From: Anniella stebbinsi
Lineage: Eukaryota; Chordata; Lepidosauria; Squamata; Anniellidae
Assembly (NCBI GenBank): GCA_029215795.1
Contig: JARDYH010000003.1
Coordinates: forward strand, 69,622,609-69,686,608
Direction: 5' to 3'
DNA: 64,000 nucleotides
In this document: in pieces, positions 55,942-64,000 of the stretch
Position numbering within the stretch: the first letter of the stretch is position 1
How the letters are laid out: each line of letters begins with the position of its first letter
Made by a program: the position numbers and the translations under genes
The notes under the pieces: model-generated
What the model was told of the DNA's origin: nothing
What the model saw: only the letters and a program-made list of their open reading frames with translations
Databases searched by the model: none

Positions 55942-56310
55942 ATTTATTTATTTATTACCCGCCTATCCCTCCGGATCGAGGCGGGGAACAACATCATCAT
56001 AAAACACACAAAACTGATTAAAAATACATAAAACCAATATATCATTAAAATACCAATAAAACACCAATAAAACACTTAAAATTCATCTGAGTAGGCCTGC
56101 CGGAAGAGCTCAGTCTTTATAGATCGTTTAAATTCCTGAAGACTGGTAAATTCACAGATCTCTCCCGGCAGGTCATTCCATAATCTGGGAGCGGCAGAAG
56201 AGAAGGTCCTCTGGGTAACAGTTGTCAGTCTAGTTTTTGTTGACTGTAATAATTTTTTCCCAGAGGACCTAAGCGTGTGGGGCGGATTGTATGGGAGAAG
56301 GCGATACTTA
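55942..56310 (-). mobile_element. L2-like LINE 3' end
   Basis: On the minus strand a C-terminal coding remnant is well preserved. It has 'FSSAAPRLWNDLPGEIC' followed by 'FTSLQEFKRSIKTELFRQAY', the ending typical of L2-group ORF2. Then come AT-rich DNA and the tail 'CCCGCCTCGATCCGGAGGGA', 'TAGGCGGGTAATAAATAAAT'. A better preserved subfamily than the copies at 10085 and 13560. Confidence 0.75.
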
Positions 56311-57045
56311 ATGCAATACTTTTTCCACTTTGCAAATATGAATAAAGTACTTCATCTTCTCTCATCAGTTGAACCACCCTCATTTTGTTGTGTTTAAAAT
56401 TAAAGAAAAACTAGCTAATGTTTAAACAGCCAGATCCTACCTTGTCTGCAGCTATGCAAACAGAGCATACATACGTAGGACCTAGTATGGGTGTAAGAGT
56501 TTTCTCTTGTAAAATCAGCTATTTCTATGAACTGGTTATTATGGTATGTTTTAAGGTATCTTTTCCACACAGAAGTCCATTATTTTTCTCTGCAGGTTGT
56601 TTGCACAACCAAGCATTCCATCCATGGGGTCTCTTTTGTAATAAATACGTTTAGTAACTCACCATCACCAGGAGACCCTTTTAGTGTTGCATTCTGCAAG
56701 TTCTGGCAATGGCCTTTTTGGATGAGCCCCCAAAGTTCTGCACAGCAAATGTTCATGAAAATCCAAAAATATCAGTTTATAGATTTGGACCTTCACGTAG
56801 ATTTAAAATTTGATTGGCATGTCTGTAATACTTTAAATTCCAGAAAAGTAGCTGTGTTCATCTGTACCAGCAGGAAAATTGCTGTAGTTTGTTAAAAACT
56901 AATAATGTACTTTGACCTTGGTTTTCAAAGATTGGTCAGCTACAATGACATCACTCAGTGTGGGCTTCTTCATGTTTTGTGTGTGGTCTGATATGGAGAG
57001 TAATTTTCATGTGGGAAAAAATGCCATAATATCCATGTCACCATT
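56311..57045. other. single-copy-like stretch, nothing recognised
   Basis: The 122-codon frame (56527-56895) overlaps a 78-codon one and has no recognised motif. Confidence 0.4.
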
Positions 57046-57110
57046 TTATTTATTTATTACATTTCTATACTGCCCAATGGCTGAAGCTGTCTGGGCAGTT
57101 CACTATCTAT
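57046..57110 (-). mobile_element. L2 tail fragment
   Basis: 'TATTTATTTATTACATTTCT' then 'ATACTGCCCAATGGCTGAAG' and 'TCTGGGCAGTTCAC' is the inverse of the L2 3' terminus. Only about 65 bp. Confidence 0.8.
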
Positions 57111-57319
57111 GGAGTAGGCATTTTGCTCTGGGAAATGAAGTGGAAAGATTTCCCATTGGCATGCTAATACATGCACTAGCTTCTTGAAGACTTTCCTAGA
57201 GTAAAGCTACAATCCCATTGTACTTATGTCTACACAGACCTGCATGAGATTGCACATTTCAAATGCTGCCTGTAACAAGCATATTGATCTCTGTCTTTGA
57301 AAAAGGCATTGGCATTGAC

Positions 57320-57477
57320 AGGGTCTCAAATACCCAATCATGAAATTAAAGGTTCTGGTGTTAACCTTTAAAGCCCTAAGATGTTTGGGGATCAGGGTAC
57401 CATAAGGGCTGCCTGCCCCCACGCAGCCCACCTAGTTACTACCTGCCTCGCCCTGAGAAAGGACATTGAGTTACAGC
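57320..57477 (+). mobile_element. L2-like LINE coding fragment
   Basis: 'GTTAACCTTTAAAGCCCTAA' and 'GGGGATCAGGGTACCATAAG' correspond to the 'LTFKAL..GxGYLK' theme, also present at 32085-32160. It ends where the next element begins. Confidence 0.6.
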
Positions 57478-58319
57478 TAGGGTTATTCGGATTGCATTTA
57501 AGTCATTCCGTGAGTAGAGTGGAATTTTGAGGTCTGTGGTTTGCAAACCTTCAGATTTGTATTCCCCCCCGCCCCCCACTCAGAAAACATAAATTCCATA
57601 TGGAAGTATGGAATTACGTAATAATTTACAGAATTGATATATGAACGTAATTTTTTAAAGCCTTAAAAGTAGCCAGTAGATGTTGTCCATGCAATAACAC
57701 CAACGTGGAGGACATTGACCACGTACTGTACTTCTGTAATTTTTATAACGAGGCAAGGGACGATTTAATGCACTTTATTTTGCAGGGTTTCCCGGGTCAT
57801 ACCAGGAAGTTCCTAATGATTAATCTCCTCCAGGGTACAAATAAGCACGTAACCCTGCAAGTAGCTAAATTTCTTTGTTCTGCAATTGGCTGTACAACCC
57901 AGTTGGTAAACCCACAAGGACTAAACTCGCGTGAGATATTCTCTGTTGGAAGGACTGCAGACTGTAAATAAAGACTGACTGTAATCTCAACATTAAGGGA
58001 AGCTCATGTTTCTGCATGTTAAAGGTTTTCCCTTGTCTATGAACATTTTAATAGCTGTATATCTAACCTACTGTTAAATGGTCTATGGACTGTCAATAAA
58101 GATTGTTGTTGTTATCATAATATTTGTGAATCATGCAACGTTCTGCATCTAACTTGTAGTTTTATCTACAAATTTGTTTAGGTAAATTTTAGTTTTTAGT
58201 TTTTTTTTAAAGGCCTTGTGTTCATGGAATCCGTCTAGTGTGCAGATGTTGGTCAGTGGACCGGATTACAATAAATCCAGACTAATTTCAGTCTGTTTCA
58301 GATTTCTCCGACATCCCTA
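57478..58319. mobile_element. hAT-like element with a LINE fragment inside
   Basis: Left end TAGGGTTATTCGGATTG and right end TCTCCGACATCCCTA. Flanks GTTACAGC and GTTCCAAC agree at 6 of 8 positions. Subterminal 'TTCCGTGAGTAG'/'CAGACTAATTTCAG' zones surround an inserted LINE (57665-58110). The right terminus resembles the GCACATCCCTA family end, so it may be a distant relative of 10410 and 61921. Confidence 0.5.
57665..58110 (+). pseudogene. non-LTR retrotransposon C-terminal fragment
   Basis: The reading 'CNNTNVEDIDHVLYFCNFYN' has the same C-x-C...E-x3-H-x3-C pattern as 'CICGAGEVEDVVHYLLRCSL' at 31436. It continues with 'GFPGHTRKFLMINLLQG' and 'VTLQVAKFLCSAIG'. The 3' part ends 'ACTGTCAATAAAGATTGTTG'. 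Same LINE lineage as 31340-31893, and nested in the hAT-like element. Confidence 0.65.
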
Positions 58320-58532
58320 GTTCCAACTCACAGCTGATTTGGCTCTGTAGAAGCAAGGGGAACGAGCAGTTTGGCCCCATCCATCTGCCAAAGGAACAAG
58401 AGCCACCAATTGCGATTCAATAAGAATACCAGCAAGGGAAGATCAGCCTGGCCCAGAAATAAAGGCCCACTTACAACTCATCACTTTGTTCTTGGCCTCA
58501 AAGAACGGATCTCCCTCTTACAGGAATAAAAT

Positions 58533-58837
58533 AGGGTGACCATATGAAAAGGAGGACAGGGCTCATGTAACTTTAACAGTTGTAGAGAAAGGTAATTTCA
58601 GCAGGCATGCAATTAGTACCGGGTGAAATTCTCCATCACAACAGTTAAAGTTGCAGGCACTATACTAGAGTGACCAAATACAAAAGAAGGCAGGGCCCCT
58701 GCAACTTTAACTGTTCTGATGAAGAGGGAATTTCACCAGGAACTAATTGCATACAAATGACACCGGATGAAATTCCCTTTTCTCTACCACTGTTAAAGTT
58801 AAATAAGCCCTGTCCTCCTTTTCATATGGTCAGCCTA
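58533..58837. mobile_element. hAT-like fold-back MITE (~305 bp)
   Basis: Ends AGGGTGACCATATGAAAAGG and CCTTTTCATATGGTCAGCCTA. AATAAAAT at 58525-58532 and 58838-58845 is an exact 8-bp duplication. The left half has small deletions relative to the copy at 28995. Confidence 0.9.
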
Positions 58838-58845
58838 AATAAAAT

Positions 58846-60264
58846 ATCCAAAAAATTTGAAGGCATGGGGGGGGGGGGGAGTTGTTGCCACATTTTTTTC
58901 AGGACCCTCCCCTGCAGGAATTCTGGGGATAATAGGACAAAAAAAAAATCCTTCCCTTCCCTTCCCTGAAGCTTTCATCTAGCTTAAATGTGGAGTGGGA
59001 GATGCAAGGTGCCTCCTGCTTTGCATAGGATACTCATAAGCCTCCTATTTTAGGTATGTTGTTTACATCTAGGGTGAGCACCTTTGGGGGAGGTCCAGGA
59101 ACCATTTTTACTCTCTGGAGGTGCATTTTTGCTGAACTGTTCCCCCCATGCCACCCCCAGGCATCTGGAGCAGCTACAGTGCACCAAATGGGTCAAAAAG
59201 GGGCCAAAATGGCCACTCCGGATATCATTTATATTTCATTTTACAGTTTTGGGAGGCCACAGGGAGCAATGGAAACTTCAGCAGAGGCTGCATGTATGCT
59301 ACAACCCAAGTGTTACCCACCCCTGTTTAAAATTTATTAGCTATTGTAATTCTATTGTATTTTTTATTTAATTTTATGTTAGCCTATCTGGGAGATGGAT
59401 GCCTGAAAAATACAGTACAGATGCTCTAAATCAATTCAGAGATAGCTGGTGGATGCAGAAAGAACCAAATGAAAGGGGAAAAAAAGATTACGAAATAGTA
59501 TTGTAATGAATTACATGTTGTGATTTAAACTAACAGGTCAAGATAACCTCTAATAATGTCCCATTTGTATTTTCAGTCATTTGCAATTATTTTTGAGATG
59601 CATTTGCTTCAGAGATATTTCAGACAACAATAGCCCTTGACTTTGTGATACTCGTTTAATTTGGCACAATATTCAAAAAAAGTCCATCTTTCTTTTTTCT
59701 CTAAGTGAAAGTTTATTTGTCTGTTTTAAGAAAAAAATATGAGTCACTTTTGAGCTAGGTTATTTTCTTCCACAGAACAAATAATACAGGCGTCAATTCC
59801 ACTCCTTACACTCATAGTAAAAGTAAGATAGAAATTTGGAAAATAAATGATTAAACAGAAACTTTGTCGCAAATACAATGTAAATGTTTCTCTTTTCAAC
59901 AAATGCAAAATTTAGCTGACTATTCATTTATTTATTTTTTGCTCTTCTGGGTGTAATCCTACAGCCAACATTTAGTCAGGTAAGGCACTGTAGGAAGCAT
60001 TGTAAATATCACTCTACTGGCAGATGGAAATTTTGCTGTTGGCTGTCCTCTGCTACAGCTATCTAAAGCTTTGCATGCATAGATGTCCTAGTGATGTTCT
60101 GTTAGTGATGAGGACCAAAATGAGGTAATCCAGGGATAGGTCAGGTATGACAGAGGTTCTGCAGGATCTTAAGCCTTCTTGTACCCTTGAGAAGGGCCTA
60201 AAATAGCTCTCCAACTGGAGTCAATGGGAGGGGAAACTTTAGAAAGCTGCCTGCGTGTCCCTCC
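58846..60264. other. single-copy-like stretch, nothing recognised
   Basis: Poly-G run at 58868-58879. 59460-59740 is AT-rich with TAATGAATTACATG-like words and could be regulatory. Frames at 59056-59371 overlap in three phases and are unsupported. Confidence 0.4.
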
Positions 60265-60640
60265 TAGCCACACTGAGAGTCTAACTGCACGTTATGTTAA
60301 TCACAAAGCATGTAGCTGAGCCTCTGTAACTGTGCAAGGTGCTGATTTGGACAGTGACAAATGCAGTCCGTGGGGATGGGGATTAAACCTTCCCCTCCAT
60401 TTCCCCCCAAATTCCATGCCTGCCATGTGGAAGGGTTTAAAAAAGCCCTCCACTGACTCCAATGGAGACCTTTTTTTAACCCCTCCATGAGGGAAGTTTT
60501 GAAGTTTGGGGGGAAATGGATAGATGGAAGTTTAATCCTCTTCTTCCAGAGCACAGTGCTCTGGGAGATCCAAATTGGGACTGCACAGAGTAACACTAGA
60601 GTAAAACAAAAGATGAGCCTTAGTTCCCTGCTACACATTT
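60265..60640. mobile_element. fold-back repeat, class unknown
   Basis: The segment GGATTAAACCTTCCCCTCC ... CCATTTCCCCCCAAATTCC (left) pairs with GGGGGGAAATGGATAGATGG ... AGTTTAATCC (right) around a centre at CCACTGACTCCAATGG (60448-60463). Ends are not clear. The 113-codon minus frame lies within. Confidence 0.55.
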
Positions 60641-60899
60641 AGCTTTGAGGCAGCTGGGCCTTTGATTTGGCAGTTGCTTCACCACAAACTCTCCCCCCAA
60701 CCCCCAAACACAATAAGATTACTCTATCAGGGTGGAGTTGTGTGTTAGAGAGATTATTTTTTATTGAGATGGCATACCTGAGTTTGTGCAGTACCATTTT
60801 GCAGATGGGGGCCTCGTATGTTTTGCCAAATGATTGGCAAAAAGAAAACAACTGTGTAGCCATTCTCCCTGATACCTTGTTTTCTATTTGGAGAATTTT

Positions 60900-60902
<3 letters not shown>

Positions 60903-60949
<47 letters not shown>
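60903..60949. repeat. (TA)n microsatellite
   Basis: About 23 TA units. It produces artefactual Tyr-Ile repeats in overlapping frames. Confidence 0.95.
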
Positions 60950-60950
<1 letters not shown>

Positions 60951-61912
60951 CCTGGAGGAGCATTCAATCTTGTGAACCCTCAACTACAAGTTGAAATGAT
61001 ACAGCCATGACATCGATTGATCACCTAAGAGAAAATTGGGCCAAGGTGGTATTGTTAAAATCAGATTCGCCTGTGTTGTCAAACCAATATTGTTATCCTG
61101 AACCAACTATCCTTATTTACTCCCAAAGGTAATCCAAGAATGTTCTAGTCACTTCTCTTTCCTCATAGTCGCAGCTTGACTCTTGCAATTTACTTTTGCA
61201 TGGCATTTCTGTCTACAAATTATATATCTACTGAAATACATATGTTTGTTTGTTTGTTTTTAAACTGATCATTAACCAGTGGAACTTTTCTTCACTTCCA
61301 GCTAGGGATGGATACAACAGTCTTTTTCTCTTTCTATAATGTTTTTCTTTTTGGAAGCACACATTTGTTCTGTCACATTTTCATATCACTTTGTAAATAT
61401 TTTTCACGAAAAATATGCATTTTCGTACACACAAATGCACACAAAAATACAAACACAAATGCACGCACAAAAGTAAGTAATTTCCCCTCATATTAACATT
61501 TGTTTTGCAAGCATTTTCCTTAGTATACCTTTCTGTATGCTATTTTACTAATGTGCACATTTTCGTATGCATTTTTAAGTCAGAGAACTACACTGCAAAA
61601 TTTGAGAAGGGCAAAAACTGAAGCATAATTTTGTTCTGGTTCACATATTATGTTGGGAAGTGCGAATTAGGTCAGATTATATTAAAATGTGAATCAAACA
61701 CATTTCTCCTCCATTCCTACTTTTAACTCACCACAGCCTCTGATTAATCTCTGTGACCATGTAAATAAAACAAAGTAAAAAAATTAGGGCAAAAAAACTG
61801 AACATGTAATGCGCACTCTTTGAAGCGAAAGGTTTGCAACAGAAAACATTCCATTGTTTATCTCCAGACTCCAGAGATGAAACAGGAATTCTGTAGGTTG
61901 AGAAATGTACAG
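60950..61912. other. AT-rich stretch, nothing firmly recognised
   Basis: 61380-61580 has repeated 'TTTTCGTA' and 'CACAAATGCAC' words, perhaps an eroded repeat. No coding frame. Confidence 0.4.
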
Positions 61913-61920
61913 TATAGAAT

Positions 61921-63976
61921 TAGGGATGTGCACTGGATCGGACCCGATCCACGATCCGAGTCCGGTCCAGTGGGAAATCGGATAAATTATCCGATTTCCG
62001 ATCCCGCAGCTGGATCGGCCGATCCAATCCGAACCGGTCCGAAAAAGCTCCGAACCGGTTCGGCGGATCGGCGGATCGGCGGGCGCCCACTGGCGCCCAC
62101 CGCCGCTTCCATTGGCGGGCGCCAGCGGGCGCCCGCCGATGAAAGTGGACAGCGGGGGGGGGAGGAGGGGGGCACTTACCTTCTCGGCCCGGTGGCTCCC
62201 GTCCGGCGCCGGCGCCTACTACTACTAGCAGGCTCCGCGGCCTGCTCTAGGGTGGCGCGCCGGGTGATGTCATCACCCGGCGCGCTACTCTAGAGCAGGC
62301 CGCGGAGCCTGCTGGTAGTAGTAGGCGCCGGCGCCGGACGGGAGCCACCGGGCCGGGAAGGTAAGGAGGGGGTGCGTGGAGGGGAGGAGGGGGCGCGCGG
62401 AGGGGGGAGGGGGGAGGGGGGCCCTTACCTTTCCGGCCCGGCGGCTCCCGTCCGGCGCCGGCGCCTACTATTCCCAGCAGGCTCCGCGGCCTGCTCTAGG
62501 GTGGCGCGCCGGGTGATGTCATCACCCGGCGCGCTACTCTAGAGCAGGCCGCGGAGCCTGCTGGTAGTAGTAGGCGCCGGCGCCGGACGGGAGCCGCCGG
62601 GCCGGAAAGGTAAGGAGGGGGTGCGTGGAGGGGAGGAGGGGGCGCGCGGAGGGGGGAGGGGGGCCCTTACCTTTCCGGCCCGGCGGCTCCCGTCCGGCGC
62701 CGGCGCCTACTATTCCCAGCAGGCTCCGCGGCCTGCTCTAGGGTGGCGCGCCGGGTGATGTCATCACCCGGCGCGCTACTCTAGAGCAGGCCGCGGAGCC
62801 TGCTGGTAGTAGTAGGCGCCGGCGCCGGACGGGAGCCGCCGGGCCGGAAAGGTAAGGAGGGGGTGCGTGGAGGGGAGGAGGGGGCGCGCGGAGGGGGGAG
62901 GGGGGCCCTTACCTTTCCGGCCCGGCGGCTCCCGTCCGGCGCCGGCGCCTACTATTCCCAGCAGGCTCCGCGGCCTGCTCTAGGATGGCGCGCCGGGTGA
63001 TGTCATCACCCGGCGCGCTACTCTAGAGCAGGCCGCGGAGCCTGCTGGAAGTAGTAGGCGCCGGCGCCGGACGGGAGCCGCCGGGCCGGAAAGGTAAGGA
63101 GGGGGTGCGTGGAGGGGAGGAGGGGGCGCGCGGAGGGGGGAGGGGGGCCCTTACCTTTCCGGCCCGGCGGCTCCCGTCCGGCGCCGGCGCCTACTATTCC
63201 CAGCAGGCTCCGCGGCCTGCTCTAGGATGGCGCGCCGGGTGATGTCATCACCCGGCGCACTACTCTAGAGCAGGCCGCGGAGCCTGCTGGAAGTAGTAGG
63301 CGCCGGCGCCGGACGGGAGCCGCCGGGCCGGAAAGGTAAGGAGGGGGTGCGTGGAGGGGAGGAGGGGGCGCGCGGAGGGGGGAGGGGGGAGGGGGGCCCT
63401 TACCTGCCCGGCCCGGCGGCTCCCGTCCGGCGCCGGCGCCTACTACTACCAGCAGGCTCCGCGGCCTGCTCCAGGGTGGCGCGCCGGGTGATGTCATCAC
63501 CCGGCGCGCTACTCGAGAGTAGGCCGCGGAGCCCGCTGGTAGTAGCCGCCGGCGCCGGACGTGCCGAGAAGGTAAGTGGCGGGGAAGGGGGCTTACCCCC
63601 CCCCCGGAGCCGTCCGCTTCTATCCGCTGGCGCCCGCGGGCGCCAGCGGATGGAAGCAGGCGGCCCCAGGGGGGGTAGGGAGCGCGGGGGAGGGGGTTTA
63701 CCTGCCGGGGCCGTCCACAGCGGATGGCCCCGGGGGGGGGAGGGAGTTAGGCCCCCCCTTACCCACCCGCCGCCATTTTTTCCTCATAGACTTGCATTGC
63801 AATGCAAGTCTATGGGGAAAAAAATGGCGGCCGATCCAAAAATTTCCGATTTTTGGATCGGGATCGGACTCGATCCGGTCCGGGGGGCCTCCGATTTTGT
63901 CCGAACCGGTCCGGGACAAAATTGGAGGTCCCGATCCGGGTCCCGATCCGATCCGGGGGGTCCGTGCACACCCCTA
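61921..63976. mobile_element. hAT-like non-autonomous element with six palindromic modules (2,056 bp)
   Basis: Ends TAGGGATGTGCAC and GTGCACACCCCTA. A perfect 8-bp duplication TATAGAAT lies at 61913-61920 and 63977-63984, as expected for hAT insertions. Both subterminal zones are full of CGGATC/CCGATCC words. The core (about 62170-63575) is a tandem array of large palindromes. Near the right end lies a small hairpin (63773-63830, CATAGACTTGCATTG) that is also present in the 10410 element. GC content is far above the flanks. No transposase is encoded; the 60-157-codon frames here are palindrome and G-run artefacts. Confidence 0.92.
62170..63575. repeat. tandem array of six palindromic modules
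   Basis: Axes (the central T of GGGTGATG-T-CATCACCC) are at 62270, 62519, 62761, 63003, 63245 and 63494. Spacings are 249, 242, 242, 242 and 249. The 7-bp difference is one extra GAGGGGG-type unit in the spacer. Each module is an inverted repeat of about 90 bp per arm, running from TTACCTTTCCGGCC to GGCCGGAAAGGTAA. Each arm carries its own hairpin (AGCAGGC, 6-nt loop, GCCTGCT). Spacers are G-rich (GGGGGAGGGGGG). Units 4 and 5 share a GGATGG variant where 1-3 and 6 have GGGTGG. Confidence 0.95.
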
Positions 63977-64000
63977 TATAGAATCATATGTTTATATCAA

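Noticed and set aside
60639..60983. 114- and 102-codon frames with Tyr-Ile repeats
   Set aside because: Produced by the (TA)n microsatellite.
61820..62293. 157-codon frame rich in Arg, Gly and Pro
   Set aside because: It begins in unique DNA and runs into the CGGATC subterminal zone and the first palindrome of the hAT-like element; open only because of composition.
62170..63575. CRISPR-like or bacterial tandem repeat array
   Set aside because: Units are 242 bp, palindromic and contiguous, with no variable short spacers, and lie inside an element with an 8-bp target duplication.

Overview
The window is repeat-rich, non-genic nuclear DNA from a vertebrate, most probably a squamate reptile (lizard). 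That call rests on the mixture of elements: CR1 LINEs ending in the ATTCTATG octamer repeat, an R4/Dong-type LINE, L1, L2-like and RTE-like LINE fragments, tRNA-derived SINEs, and many fold-back DNA transposons with 8-bp (hAT-like) or 3-bp TWA (PIF/Harbinger-like) target duplications. I found no host protein-coding exon, rRNA, functional tRNA, CRISPR array or bacterial feature. Apart from retrotransposon remnants, I could not tie any open frame to a known protein family. The segment looks like intergenic or intronic sequence, possibly a gene desert.

Layout. 0-5 kb: an inverted R4/Dong 3' end, a tRNA SINE, an AT-rich single-copy block with homeobox-like motifs, and a short hAT-like MITE. 5-8.2 kb: a Harbinger-like MITE, then a cluster of three hAT-like elements with internal tandem repeats and hairpins. 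8.2-14.3 kb: single-copy DNA, L2 fragments, a 941-bp palindrome-bearing hAT-like element and a 1.1-kb hAT-like element. 14.3-18.5 kb: mostly single copy. 18.5-20.4 kb: a decayed CR1 coding region on the minus strand, broken by two younger insertions. 21.9-25.4 kb: L2 with a nested Harbinger MITE, an R4/Dong C-terminal fragment, and another L2. 26.6-27.2 kb: an L1 with a long target duplication. 29-33 kb: MITEs, a CR1 tail, a LINE with a 14-bp target duplication, and a directly repeated ~260-bp block. 36.9-40.6 kb: a SINE, the longest CR1 copy (reverse transcriptase to 3' end) and an RTE-like fragment. 42.7-43.6 kb: a 912-bp hAT-like element with a perfect target duplication. 45-60.6 kb: mostly single copy with scattered MITEs, L2 tails, a SINE split by a MITE, and microsatellites. 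61.9-64.0 kb: a 2,056-bp hAT-like element with six palindromic modules at a period of about 242 bp.

No genes work together here in the pathway sense. What the window records is transposon history: insertions inside insertions, each datable by target duplications. The most distinctive feature is a set of related non-autonomous hAT-like elements sharing a TAGGGATGTGCA-type end and CGGATC-rich subterminal DNA. Two of them carry a branched palindromic module, present twice in one copy and six times in tandem in the other. Coordinates of decayed repeats are approximate (tens of bases). Family names rest on terminal motifs, target-site length and protein motifs read by eye, not on database searches.
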